DNA of 32,252 nucleotides, taken from NCBI GenBank assembly GCA_013911465.1, contig JACETE010000006.1, positions 1 to 32,252 of the forward strand, in the 5' to 3' direction. The translations under genes and the position numbers were made by a program. Numbering within the stretch: the stretch's first letter is position 1; each line of letters opens with the position of its first letter. The notes beneath the pieces are model-generated. The model ran no database searches. It was not told the DNA's origin and worked only from the letters and a program-made list of their open reading frames with translations. This DNA comes from Candidatus Poseidoniales archaeon (GTDB lineage Archaea > Thermoplasmatota > Poseidoniia > Poseidoniales > Poseidoniaceae). This document shows, piece by piece, positions 8,458-17,834 of the stretch.

Positions 8458-9234
8458 TGGTGATGGCGCTTCGTTCGGCGCCGCTTGACTCAACAGTGAT
8501 TTGAGTTGTTCTTCCAACATCTGTGCTTCCTCGAGGAGAGGTTGGTCATCAAGATGTGTAGTTGGAAGAATTGCATTGAGCTTCTTCACCAGGGCAGCAG
8601 CTGCACGAGCATCAGGGAAACGAGGATCGGCTTCGACCATGATGCTCAACACATCAATTGCTCTTCGCCTTGCCTCACTTAGCAAGACGCCATTAATTCC
8701 ACGAATAACTCCACTTGAGAGCATAGGGACATCCATATCTTTCAACATCTCACAAACGTGGTCTGTTGCTCCAATACCAACCAAATCGGTTCCTTCAGTG
8801 TCTTCATAGTCGACGGTTGGTTCCTCAATTCCTGAGTTGCCGCCAAGCCCGTCTTTCGAGAAAGCATCAACCAAAATTCCCATTCGAATCTTTGATCCCT
8901 TCGACCAGTCGTACAGCGCCCAAACGATGTCATGAACCAATGGACTCGGTATAACGAGCTCACTCATCAAAAGGATAATCTTGTCACATCCCTCGATACT
9001 GCATTCAGGTTTGCCGGCATAGGCTCGAATGATCGGCATTGGTTTGCCATCGGTTACTAACGTGAGTGGTGGCAGGCGAGGGTCGACAACGCCTCCAACA
9101 AATTCTAAATCCAAATTATCAATCAAATAATGACCAACAACACTTGACACCATGCCTACGCTTGGAAAGCAGGTGATAACAAGGGCGCCTTCGGTCACAA
9201 CGTCGGCTCGAATCTTAACGAGAGTTCCTTCCAT
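8437..9234 (-). CDS. PAC2 family protein (proteasome assembly chaperone-like ATP-grasp-associated family, COG1938/COG2047-like)
   Basis: LVITCFPSVGMVSSVVGHYLIDNLDLEFVGGVVDPRLPPLTLVTDGKPMPIIRAYAGKPE... typical PAC2 N-terminal region. Confidence 0.8.
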   Translation of the reverse strand: MEGTLVKIRADVVTEGALVITCFPSVGMVSSVVGHYLIDNLDLEFVGGVVDPRLPPLTLVTDGKPMPIIRAYAGKPECSIEGCDKIILLMSELVIPSPLVHDIVWALYDWSKGSKIRMGILVDAFSKDGLGGNSGIEEPTVDYEDTEGTDLVGIGATDHVCEMLKDMDVPMLSSGVIRGINGVLLSEARRRAIDVLSIMVEADPRFPDARAAAALVKKLNAILPTTHLDDQPLLEEAQMLEEQLKSLLSQAAPNEAPSPSSMLYG

Positions 9235-9314
9235 ACCACCAACTTACCGAGGAGGCATTCAACACTTTCGCCTTCAAGCGCAGGTTTCATGTCCTTCAAT
9301 GATAGGGGTTGAAC

Positions 9315-10469
9315 ATGGTCGAAGAGCGAAAGCACAGTCTCTCCCCCTCGGCATGGAATCGATATGAGACCTGCCCGCGCATGTATTGGCTCAGTCGTCA
9401 AGGGTTGCCCCGCAAGGCCGGTATGGCAGCCTCCTTGGGTACTGCAGTCCACGCCTCGATTGAGGATTTGTTGCAAATCGATCTCTCAGGACGCGAACCG
9501 GCAGAATCGGGTTGGATTTTTGATGAGGCTGATGCACTCTTGCGAAAACGTTGGGAAGAGGAAAAGCAAATCTTCCACGATACACCTCGCCACCCCAACT
9601 GGAAAGAAGACAAATACAGAGAGGCGCAAAAGCAACAGAAAGGAGCAATTAACATGCTTCTCGATCACGTCGGTGTCCAAGGTCTTGTTCACGACCGAAT
9701 CACGATTGCATTGTGGAAGAAGATACAATCACTCATCATCGCCGTCGAGGGAGAATTGGTTACCAAAGATGGTCGTCTCATGGGGCGATTGGATTTGCTT
9801 CTTGCTGATGTTGACGACAATGGCAAACTTACCGGCTGGCTTGTTGCAGATTTGAAAACAGGTAAACCACCTCAAGGGAAGCTCAAACCTGAGGTAAACC
9901 GACAATTGCGAATGTATCGTGACATTCTTCTTTCCAACAACCAAAAGGCCCCTCCTGTTCAAGCCCAGGGATGGTATACCGATACGTCCTCAAAATGGGA
10001 TGCGATTGGAGAGAACGTTCTCGAAGCCGCATACGAAGCATGGAATGCCACTCAACCCTCAGAAATTCCACTAGATCCAACACCAGGTCAATCGTCCTGT
10101 GGTGGTTTCTGCGACTGGAAGGCATGGTGCCCCTATTGGTGGAATTGGCGCCACGAAAACAAATCGCTCCACAAGGGAGATTTTGCAGATGGAGTCGTCA
10201 TCCTTCATCAATACGACGAAGGGAAATCAACTGCAACGGTAGAGGAATGCATCCCTCTCAACACATCAGGTGAAGTTGAACCAACTGGTCAAATGCGAAC
10301 AGTTACCTTCGATGGCCGTGGAAAAGAAGTTCTTGAAACTCTCCTGGATGCTGGCCACCAAGGCCCACTGTTCCTCGGTAGTGCAATGATGAATCGTGAG
10401 GTTTGGAGAGTTGGTCCTTGGTGTGATGTTTTACCGTGGTCACCTATTCCCGATTCAGGTATGCCTTGA
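9315..10469 (+). CDS. PD-(D/E)XK superfamily nuclease, RecB/Cas4-like with likely 4Fe-4S cysteines
   Basis: LSPSAWNRYETCPRMYWLSRQGLP, LGTAVHASIEDLL, GRLDLLLADVDDNGKLTGWLVADLKTGK, NRQLRMYRDILL (QxxxY) and C-terminal CGGFCDWKAWC. ORF track starts at TTG 9309; ATG at 9315 is preferred. Confidence 0.88.
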   Translation: MVEERKHSLSPSAWNRYETCPRMYWLSRQGLPRKAGMAASLGTAVHASIEDLLQIDLSGREPAESGWIFDEADALLRKRWEEEKQIFHDTPRHPNWKEDKYREAQKQQKGAINMLLDHVGVQGLVHDRITIALWKKIQSLIIAVEGELVTKDGRLMGRLDLLLADVDDNGKLTGWLVADLKTGKPPQGKLKPEVNRQLRMYRDILLSNNQKAPPVQAQGWYTDTSSKWDAIGENVLEAAYEAWNATQPSEIPLDPTPGQSSCGGFCDWKAWCPYWWNWRHENKSLHKGDFADGVVILHQYDEGKSTATVEECIPLNTSGEVEPTGQMRTVTFDGRGKEVLETLLDAGHQGPLFLGSAMMNREVWRVGPWCDVLPWSPIPDSGMP

Positions 10470-11265
10470 TCTGTTCAATTGCGGTTGCGTCTTCAATACC
10501 ATTGGGCGAAAGTAGCCAATTCAGATATCCAGGATCCAGTTGATTCAACTCTTCCAAATGACGACCGCGATGTCGCCCGACTGCCAAGACCATATGGGCT
10601 CCATCACGTCGAACCATACCGTTTGGATCGACAAGTTCCAAATCATCAAGTTGTGGTCCGAGGTCGGATTGAGCCTTGGCAGTTGAACCAGTGGCACACC
10701 ATTGTTCAACTTCTTGAAGCGATTTACGAAAATAGCTGGGATGGTCGAGCGCCAATTTCCACAACAGGAGGAGAGATGCCGCAGCGTCAGCAGATGCAGT
10801 GTGAGCATTCTCAAGTGAGATTCCATGCCGATTGCATTGAGCACCCAATCGGTGGGGGCGTGGAAGTTTCAACCGACGGACCATCTCTAATGTATCGAGT
10901 ACTGCTTTTGGTTCAGGAGGCAGTGCACCGATTCTGAAAAATTCATTTCGTAACATAGGCAAATCAAACTGTCGAACGTTGTGCCCGATAAGAACGGAAC
11001 CATTGATCAATTCGTATACCTTGTCAGCGATTCCAGAAAAATCAGGCTGCCCTCGCACATCCGCATCCGATATGCCATGAATCCGTTGTGATTCGTAAGG
11101 AATAGAACGGCGTGGATTCACCAACTGATCATAGGAGACCTCAGAACCATCCACATCAGATCCAATTAATGCAAGTTGTACAATACGATCACGAGATGTA
11201 CTAATTCCTGTGGTTTCTAAGTCGAAAGCGAGAACTCGTTCGCCTTCAAGTAGTTCCATAACCAA
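10444..11265 (-). CDS. DEDDh 3'-5' exonuclease (DnaQ-like) with C-terminal small domain (DUF3820-like)
   Basis: LAFDLETTGISTSRDRIVQLALIG, GHNVRQFDLPMLRNEF, RLGAQCNRHGISLENAHTASADAAASLLLL; tail GRHRGRHLEELNQLDPGYLNWLLS. Confidence 0.88.
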   Translation of the reverse strand: MVMELLEGERVLAFDLETTGISTSRDRIVQLALIGSDVDGSEVSYDQLVNPRRSIPYESQRIHGISDADVRGQPDFSGIADKVYELINGSVLIGHNVRQFDLPMLRNEFFRIGALPPEPKAVLDTLEMVRRLKLPRPHRLGAQCNRHGISLENAHTASADAAASLLLLWKLALDHPSYFRKSLQEVEQWCATGSTAKAQSDLGPQLDDLELVDPNGMVRRDGAHMVLAVGRHRGRHLEELNQLDPGYLNWLLSPNGIEDATAIEQIKAYLNRE

Positions 11266-11361
11266 GCCTAGTCAAGTGGAATTCAAGAACTATCGCTTGA
11301 ACCATGCTGTCGATTGAAATCTGCCACTGGGATTAAAGAACAGTCCCCCCCACCTGTCATT

Positions 11362-11736
11362 ATGGGTTTCTTCAAACGTTTTTTTCAGAAGCGTTCAAAC
11401 GATACCCAGGCGAATCAGGCTGAAGATGAGATTGACCCAATGCTTGCGACATTGAAAGATCAATACGACAGAGACATCGAACAAGATGTCACGGCCATTG
11501 AATCCATACTTGATGCCGATGAAGAGCAACTAGAGGAAATGGCCATTCAACCTGCGCCCGATTATGATGAAAACGATGCAACTCCAGATGATGTTTTGTC
11601 AGATGATGAGATGGTCAGTTTTTCAGAGAAGAATGTTGTTGAACACGACTCTATTGAAGGGATTGGAAATCACTTGGAATCAGCGACTATTGAAGGAGAT
11701 GTTTCCAAAGAGGTGACCTTTGATGGGGATGAATAA
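11362..11736 (+). CDS. Small highly acidic protein with basic/aromatic N-terminus (hypothetical)
   Basis: ATG at 11362 gives MGFFKRFFQKRSNDTQANQAEDEIDPMLATLKDQYDRDIEQDVTAIESILDADEEQLEEM...; no overlapping alternative gene; ORF track starts upstream at a less likely start. Confidence 0.7.
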   Translation: MGFFKRFFQKRSNDTQANQAEDEIDPMLATLKDQYDRDIEQDVTAIESILDADEEQLEEMAIQPAPDYDENDATPDDVLSDDEMVSFSEKNVVEHDSIEGIGNHLESATIEGDVSKEVTFDGDE

Positions 11737-11810
11737 TCAATCAACGAATTCAAGAATATAAGCCCAGAACAACAACATGGTTAGATATAGGACGAGACTG
11801 AGGAGATGGT

Positions 11811-12986
11811 ATGCAAGAGAAAACGTTACGCCTTCGGGGTCTGTTTCTCTCTGCAGTGATGCTAACCATTTCGCTTACAGGATGTCTCGGAGTCCTTGAT
11901 ACGACGACAGAACCGAGGGCAACCCTAGAGGCGTACCCTCTCCTTATTCAAGAGGGTGAAATGGTCACTCTTGATGGTCGTGAATCCGATGCCATTGAAG
12001 GAATAATAACGGCATATCGATGGGATTTCGGCGATGGTGAAACCTCAGAAACAGTAACAGGATTTACATCACATGTTTACGATGTCTTCGGGGCTTACAC
12101 GGTTTCATTGGAAGTGGAGAACGACCAAGGTGGAACCGACGAAACCTTCACCGTGATCATCGTGAACGGAGTGCCAACAATTGAACTCAATTACCCAGAG
12201 AACCCACGTGCAGGTGACGCAATTCTGCTGGATGCAACTTCCTCCACCGACCCAGAAGGTGCCGAACTCACCTATCTTTGGGATTTGGATTGGGGTGTTG
12301 ACTCAGACGGTGATGGCGATGGACGAAACGATGTGGATGCTACCGATGCTCAAACATTGCTTCCCACCAATACAAGCGGGTTGTATGTTGGCTCACTAAC
12401 CATTGACGATGGCCAAGGAGGCATGGTCACCGAGGTGTTCGAAATCAATGTTTCATCTCGCCAATTTAACATCGAATGGAAAGAGAAAGTGATCGAACAA
12501 TCTTGGTCTGATTACCTCGATGAGGGTGAGGAATGGAGCGAACAGATTCTGCCAGGACAACAAGGCCGTATCCTTTCCTTCGAGGCTATTCTCGAACTCG
12601 AAAACGATGTTATCCAACCGTACGACAACTTTTCACTCGGTATCTCAATCCCAAGTGATGGTTTCAATGAAGAAGCCGAAACTGAGGGCGGAAACATTAC
12701 GCAATCTGAAAACGCAAAAGCAACAATAACAGCAAACGATCTCAATTCCAAAGGACTGGATGAAATTATCGAAGCTGATTCAGAGGAGATGGTTCTGCAG
12801 ATGCTCCTCAATCGCCCAGGGCAAAATTTCGGGCAAGATGAATGGGCGCTCTTCGTCCGAGCGTTACAGACCAATCCAGATTCAACAATTGAATTTCTTC
12901 CGGACCCAGATCCAGGGAACGATTGGACTTTGACATTACGAATTGTCATCCATGAACCGGTAATTACTGAGATTGCATTTGAGTAA
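11811..12986 (+). CDS. PKD-domain lipoprotein
   Basis: Lipobox LTISLTGC at N-terminus; PKD repeats (YRWDFGDGETSETVTGFTSHVYDVFGAYTVSLEVENDQGGTDE and LTYLWDLDWGVDSDGDGDG...). Confidence 0.87.
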   Translation: MQEKTLRLRGLFLSAVMLTISLTGCLGVLDTTTEPRATLEAYPLLIQEGEMVTLDGRESDAIEGIITAYRWDFGDGETSETVTGFTSHVYDVFGAYTVSLEVENDQGGTDETFTVIIVNGVPTIELNYPENPRAGDAILLDATSSTDPEGAELTYLWDLDWGVDSDGDGDGRNDVDATDAQTLLPTNTSGLYVGSLTIDDGQGGMVTEVFEINVSSRQFNIEWKEKVIEQSWSDYLDEGEEWSEQILPGQQGRILSFEAILELENDVIQPYDNFSLGISIPSDGFNEEAETEGGNITQSENAKATITANDLNSKGLDEIIEADSEEMVLQMLLNRPGQNFGQDEWALFVRALQTNPDSTIEFLPDPDPGNDWTLTLRIVIHEPVITEIAFE

Positions 12987-13007
12987 GGTTCGACGAAAAG
13001 GGTTTGA

Positions 13008-13391
13008 ATGGCCGATGATTGGGAAGGAATGAGTGGCATGGTTGAATCAGTCGAAATCAGTCGAGTCAATATTCGCGATACTCTCTCGCTTGACCTATCT
13101 GTATGGATGAACCATCCGGACGATATGGACTTCAGGCCATCACTTTCCTGCAAAGACAAAACAATTACGATTTCGTCGATTTCATCCGGTGAAGCACTCG
13201 CAAGTGTCGAACTCGATGATGAACAGATGCAAGCACTTGAAGCATCCTTGACAGCTGAACTACGAGTTAAATTCCAAGTTCATGGAATGCACGGCCGTCT
13301 TAACAAAATCGCCCCAATCATCGCTGACGGAAAAGCGAAGAAACTCGCTACGGCGAACTGGAAAACCGTACAACCGGTGACCATGGAATAG
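13008..13391 (+). CDS. Hypothetical protein
   Basis: Intact 127-aa ORF immediately downstream of the PKD lipoprotein on the same strand; no recognisable domain. Confidence 0.6.
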   Translation: MADDWEGMSGMVESVEISRVNIRDTLSLDLSVWMNHPDDMDFRPSLSCKDKTITISSISSGEALASVELDDEQMQALEASLTAELRVKFQVHGMHGRLNKIAPIIADGKAKKLATANWKTVQPVTME

Positions 13392-13439
13392 GGAAAACCC
13401 CCATTTGTTTGATAAGCATAGACGTTGAGAATTTCGTTT

Positions 13440-13712
13440 ATGTCTCCTCGGAAAACAGGCAAAGGCTCCCAGAAAAAGGCACGTTTCGAACGGCTGAAAG
13501 AAGAAATCATGCGCTTTGTAACAGCAAACCATGGATGTTCTGCACAATCGATTGTGGCGAATCTATCTCACGATCGAACAATGCGCAATCACGGACTGAC
13601 ACCAAGAAAAATTGGTTTCTTTATTCCACGACACTTAGCAGACAAACTGACTTGGTGGCAGGATCATAGAGCCGGCCGTCGCGTTTATGGCTGTCTCGAA
13701 TCAGAACAATAA
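13440..13712 (+). CDS. Small basic protein, possible winged-helix DNA-binding protein
   Basis: ATG 13440: MSPRKTGKGSQKKARFERLKEEIMRFVTANHGCSAQSIVANLSHDRTMRNHGLTPRKIGFFIPRHLADKLTWWQDHRAGRRVYGCLESEQ; helix-turn-helix-like arrangement. Confidence 0.6.
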   Translation: MSPRKTGKGSQKKARFERLKEEIMRFVTANHGCSAQSIVANLSHDRTMRNHGLTPRKIGFFIPRHLADKLTWWQDHRAGRRVYGCLESEQ

Positions 13713-13729
13713 TATTCGAAAAGAAGCGG

Positions 13730-14002
13730 TTATTCAGTCACAAGACTGGTTTCCTTCGCCTCTCTTTTCTTACGATTTTGACGCTTCTTATACCAAGGAT
13801 AAACTGGCCATTTGGCAAGTCCCGTCCACATAACAAAGAAAATGAAGTACATCGAAACGAACTTATCCGTTTCTTCAGACCACAACGTGGTCACACCAAA
13901 CATTCCCTGATGGTAGTATGCTATTCTTGCGTGATATACGACCAAGATTAATCCCAATGAAAGATGGATATATCGCCAAATTTTGTTCCAGTTTTTCGTC
14001 AT
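13730..14002 (-). CDS. Small two-TM membrane protein with conserved-looking His/aromatic residues (hypothetical)
   Basis: MTKNWNKIWRYIHLSLGLILVVYHARIAYYHQGMFGVTTLW...KFVSMYFIFFVMWTGLAKWPVYPWYKKR; TATA-like element about 25 nt upstream. Confidence 0.65.
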   Translation of the reverse strand: MTKNWNKIWRYIHLSLGLILVVYHARIAYYHQGMFGVTTLWSEETDKFVSMYFIFFVMWTGLAKWPVYPWYKKRQNRKKREAKETSLVTE

Positions 14003-14023
14003 TAATGCAATCGAGATGGACCT

Positions 14024-14031
14024 AGTATATC
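14024..14031 (-). promoter_or_regulatory. Candidate archaeal TATA box for the 90-aa gene (leaderless configuration)
   Basis: AGTATATC (complement GATATACT) centred about 25 nt upstream of ATG at 14002. Confidence 0.4.
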
Positions 14032-14046
14032 TGTATCTCTCTGTAA

Positions 14047-16152
14047 TTAGTCGGAAAGCCGCTTAACCATCTCTCGTCTCGTCTCTTCAGGATCGATGAA
14101 CATAGCACCAAGGATGACGACGGTTTCGAGCAATGCTGCGATGTAGAACAGTGTTGAATAATCAAATCGAGCTGCCAATGGCGCTGTTAATTGATAGCCA
14201 ATAATCGCTGAGAGATTCATCATTGCCATGTATCCTGTAAACTGTGTTCCTCCAACCTCAGTCCACGTGATTCGCATCATGAGTGAGTAAATGTTGATCG
14301 AAACCATGGCCCATACAAACGTCTGAAGACTCCATACTGTCATCATGAAGAATCCATTGCTCCAAAGCGATTCGTTCATGCCCCAAAAGGCAGTAATGAG
14401 GGCAGTTGAAAAAGCAGAATAGATGATGATTGCTTTTCCACCGTATTGTTTTCCTAATTGCCCACCAGCCATGTAGCCCAGCATTGTGACGATAAGAATC
14501 ACTCCGCCTTTTGTGGCATTGAACTGCTCTTCAGTCCATCCCAATTCACGTACGAACAGTAACGGAAGAATTGGAATAAGGAAATAGGACAATGAGATAA
14601 TGAGGCTCAGTAGTATTCCAAGTTGTGCGGATCGGAATGAGAAAGCAATCTTAATGTTGTCAAAAATCTCCTTGAAATTCTTCTGTTTTTCGATTGTATC
14701 TGATGTCTTTTGTTTGGATGATTCGCTCCAGGGATACAATTTCTCTCCAGGGCGTTCAGTCATGAACAAAGGAACAAGCATGATCACGACAAGGATTGGA
14801 ATCTGCATGACGATCGCTCCCTTAATTCCAACAAATCCAATGATGGTTCCCAATCCAGCGCCACCAATGATTCCACCTACTGCCTTTGAAGTGAACATGT
14901 AACTGTTGACCTTCTCGAATTCATGAGGTTCCAATACATCAACAGCAAGTGCATCTGTACTCACATCCTGCAGGGCAGTAAAGATGTTGTAAACGAGGAA
15001 CATAATTCCAACAAGGGTGACATTGGAGGACATGTCTGGAATCAAGAGCATTGAACTGAGAACAACGATCATTCCGCTTTGTGCAATCAAAATCCACGGT
15101 CGCCGCTTCCCCATTTCAGGGAATTGATATCGATCAATAATCGGGCCCCATAGGAACTTCACAGACCACGGTAAGGTTCCAAGCGTGAGTAAGAATGCAA
15201 GTTGACCGGCAGCAACACCTTCAACGGCCAAGTAAGTCACGAACGTTACCGTGATGAAGCCCCAAGGTATTCCTTGAGCGACATAAAGGGCGCAAAGCGT
15301 TAGCACTCGAGCCCGATAACTTTCAACAAGTGTTCGCCCTTCTTCGCCAGATGACGCACCTTCAGAATCCACATCGGAATCATCCTCAAGAATAATTCCA
15401 AGGTGATAGCGTTCTTTCTTACTGACAAGATACCCGACCAAGAGAAACATTCCAATGAACCAAGGTAGGAAAAGAACGATTGAAACTGCTCCATCGCCAA
15501 CAGAAAGTGCATTGGTTTCACCCCCTCCTATGAGTTCAAGATCAAGCACGAGGAGAGACACAGCCGTTGAAACCTCTTCGCCGTTGTCCGTGTGAGTACA
15601 TCCTGTTCCCTCATAGGCATCAGCATCAACTCTGACGCTGAAATCGTAGGTTCCCAAAGCCTCGTTACCAAGGTCAATTTGATTTCGGATTCCATTCTCT
15701 GACATCCCAGAGATGTTTTTGGCATCCAATAGTGACTGATTGTGCCATGTGAGATTGACAGCGTGTGAACCAGGGTTAACTTCACTTGCAGTTAACGTCC
15801 AATCGTTTTTGGTAATCGTTCCAAAAATAGTATCAGGAGCATCGCTTTCTAGACCTGTACAGAATCCAAGATTTGGTGTTTCGTCTTCATTGGGATAATC
15901 AAGCACCAGGGCAAGTCCAACGACGATGCCACCAGCATCCTGGATTTGCTCCGTGAAGGGCTCGGATGAAAGCTCCCAAGGCGTGTCAGCGCCGTCCGAA
16001 TAATACTGGGATTTGGTTTCGATAGGAATCTCAGTCCAGACAGCCTCAACAGTAATCGTCCCGGATGCATTATCTGAGTCGTTTTCCCCCAAGCATCCAG
16101 CAAACGGAATGAGAAGCATGGCAATAAGAACCAATGCTATCATTCGCTGCAT
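14047..16152 (-). CDS. MFS transporter (AmpG/PAT-like) with N-terminal lipoprotein-type ectodomain
   Basis: MQRMIALVLIAMLLIPFAGCLGEN lipobox start; ~220-aa soluble region; TM; then MFS core YVAQGIPWGFITVTFVTYLAVEGVAAGQLAFLLTLGTLPWSVKFLWGPIIDRYQFPEMGKRRPWILIAQ and further helices. ORF track start at 16212 is likely upstream of the true start. Confidence 0.85.
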   Translation of the reverse strand: MQRMIALVLIAMLLIPFAGCLGENDSDNASGTITVEAVWTEIPIETKSQYYSDGADTPWELSSEPFTEQIQDAGGIVVGLALVLDYPNEDETPNLGFCTGLESDAPDTIFGTITKNDWTLTASEVNPGSHAVNLTWHNQSLLDAKNISGMSENGIRNQIDLGNEALGTYDFSVRVDADAYEGTGCTHTDNGEEVSTAVSLLVLDLELIGGGETNALSVGDGAVSIVLFLPWFIGMFLLVGYLVSKKERYHLGIILEDDSDVDSEGASSGEEGRTLVESYRARVLTLCALYVAQGIPWGFITVTFVTYLAVEGVAAGQLAFLLTLGTLPWSVKFLWGPIIDRYQFPEMGKRRPWILIAQSGMIVVLSSMLLIPDMSSNVTLVGIMFLVYNIFTALQDVSTDALAVDVLEPHEFEKVNSYMFTSKAVGGIIGGAGLGTIIGFVGIKGAIVMQIPILVVIMLVPLFMTERPGEKLYPWSESSKQKTSDTIEKQKNFKEIFDNIKIAFSFRSAQLGILLSLIISLSYFLIPILPLLFVRELGWTEEQFNATKGGVILIVTMLGYMAGGQLGKQYGGKAIIIYSAFSTALITAFWGMNESLWSNGFFMMTVWSLQTFVWAMVSINIYSLMMRITWTEVGGTQFTGYMAMMNLSAIIGYQLTAPLAARFDYSTLFYIAALLETVVILGAMFIDPEETRREMVKRLSD

Positions 16153-16236
16153 GTTCAGTGCCTCAACCTTGATTGATTTCAATATTCGGTGGATTTGAAC
16201 CGACGACCTCATGAAGCGTTTTCAAGTGCGTAATGT

Positions 16237-16908
16237 ATGGGCGAAGCATCTGAGGTTGCCGCATATTTCGACCTCGACGGGACATTGCTCAATGCTTCAA
16301 GCGAGAAGACATTGACCGGCGTCCTCGCAAAACGCCGCCCGTGGCGCATACCCCATGCCACAGTTGCATGGATGCTCGGGACGACCTTTGGCCTCCTCAC
16401 TGGCAAAGCTCCTTACGATGCTTTACGAAACCGAGGCCACCTCTCGTTGGCTTCTTGGAAGGTACTAGATCAGTACTCTGATGAACTTGCAGCATCGGTT
16501 CTCAAGGCAAAGATTTCACCTGGTGCTTGGGAGCGATTGGAGTGGCATCGATCTCAAGGGCATCGATTGGTATTGGTGACTGCAACCGTAGCGCCCATGG
16601 CAGAAGCCATGGCCCGGGTGCTTGGTATGGATGAAGTATACGGTTGTGGACCAGAAGTTCGTACAGGCATGCTCTCAGGTTCGGAACGTGGATGGTCCGT
16701 TCCACGACGAAAGGGAAAGGTCCCCGTTGTTGAGAAGGATGCGCAGATGAACGGACATGTATTGTCAAAATGCTATGGATACGGAAACACACTTGCAGAT
16801 TCGTGGTTTATGCGAATTTGTGGTCACGCAATTGCAGTCAACCCAGAATCATCGTTGGAAAAATTTGCCAAGGAGCATGAATGGGAGATTGTCTACTGGC
16901 CATCTTGA
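16237..16908 (+). CDS. HAD superfamily hydrolase, subfamily IB (phosphoserine phosphatase-like)
   Basis: AYFDLDGTLLNASSEKT (motif I DxDGT), LVLVTATVAPMAEAMARVLGMDEV (motif II), KCYGYGNTLADSWFMRICGHAIAVNPE (motif IV region). Confidence 0.88.
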   Translation: MGEASEVAAYFDLDGTLLNASSEKTLTGVLAKRRPWRIPHATVAWMLGTTFGLLTGKAPYDALRNRGHLSLASWKVLDQYSDELAASVLKAKISPGAWERLEWHRSQGHRLVLVTATVAPMAEAMARVLGMDEVYGCGPEVRTGMLSGSERGWSVPRRKGKVPVVEKDAQMNGHVLSKCYGYGNTLADSWFMRICGHAIAVNPESSLEKFAKEHEWEIVYWPS

Positions 16909-16938
16909 GTTCATATACTCTTGATATTGGATATTGAC

Positions 16939-17832
16939 ATGGACGAATCCCAGTTTCTTTTAGCCCAGGAAGACGAAGTCGAACAACCATCGGCTTCACT
17001 TGAATATCAAACCAAAAAATTTGAACAATTTCAAGGAGAAATAGACGGTAGTTTCACTGCAATGCAAACCTCTTTTGATTACCTTAAGAAGACCATCACC
17101 AACAACCCCGAACGAATTCTTTTCGATGCTGAGAACATCATTGTTCTCGGCAACTTGGCCACATACACCATTCCTCTCAGTGCTATTCTTTCACGCTTGA
17201 GAAATCCATTTGCAGGAGGCAGCGGGCTGCAAGCAACAAAAACAACCAAGAAAGGGGAATTGAAAGGAAAAGAGACAACCGTATGCATTCAACCTGATTA
17301 TCAAAACGTCTCCGATTTGCCTGGCTGCGATATTCTTGATTCGTACTTCTTGATGCTTCTCAACGATGACAAATTCATCCACCTCCCCGCCCATCAACCA
17401 CTGCGAAGGGCCATGCTTCTTCTGTACGGATTGTGCGTAAGCCCAGCGTCAGCATCGATGAAGACATGGATCGAATCCACCACTGCTGCTGAATTCAAAC
17501 CTGAGGAAGCTGCTGTTGAAATTAAGGGAACAAACGGATGGAAGTGGAGAGTAACCGATTGCAATCCGTTGGTTCATGGATTCACAATTTGGTTCAAGAA
17601 GAAGAATCAAAGGAAGTGGACCAAAGTCATCGAGGATTCCTCGAACTTTGAGTACAGTTATCATTACGATGATGTAATCTCCATGCTCGACTTGCTTTCA
17701 GATTCTCCTCGAGTTCTCATCGAAGATGAAATGTACGCTTCTGATGAATACTTCATGCGAGAGGTTGCCAAACATCACCAACCGGTGGCGCAACGGCTTG
17801 AAAACGAAGAGGCACGACGTGCAGCATCGTGA
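16939..17832 (+). CDS. Hypothetical protein
   Basis: Long ORF; ATG at 16939 (MDESQFLLAQEDEVEQPSASLEYQTKKFEQFQGEIDG...) preferred over TTG 16921; no recognised domain. Confidence 0.7.
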   Translation: MDESQFLLAQEDEVEQPSASLEYQTKKFEQFQGEIDGSFTAMQTSFDYLKKTITNNPERILFDAENIIVLGNLATYTIPLSAILSRLRNPFAGGSGLQATKTTKKGELKGKETTVCIQPDYQNVSDLPGCDILDSYFLMLLNDDKFIHLPAHQPLRRAMLLLYGLCVSPASASMKTWIESTTAAEFKPEEAAVEIKGTNGWKWRVTDCNPLVHGFTIWFKKKNQRKWTKVIEDSSNFEYSYHYDDVISMLDLLSDSPRVLIEDEMYASDEYFMREVAKHHQPVAQRLENEEARRAAS

Positions 17833-17834
17833 TT

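Noticed and set aside
9315-10469. cas4 of a CRISPR locus
   Set aside because: No direct-repeat array or other cas genes in the window; the protein is larger than typical Cas4 and better called a RecB-like nuclease.
10479-10937. 152-aa + strand ORF
   Set aside because: Lies entirely antisense to the DEDDh exonuclease with a low-complexity, unfamily-like translation; the minus-strand gene has clear catalytic motifs.
12512-13159. 215-aa - strand ORF
   Set aside because: Antisense to the PKD lipoprotein; Ser-rich shadow translation without motifs.
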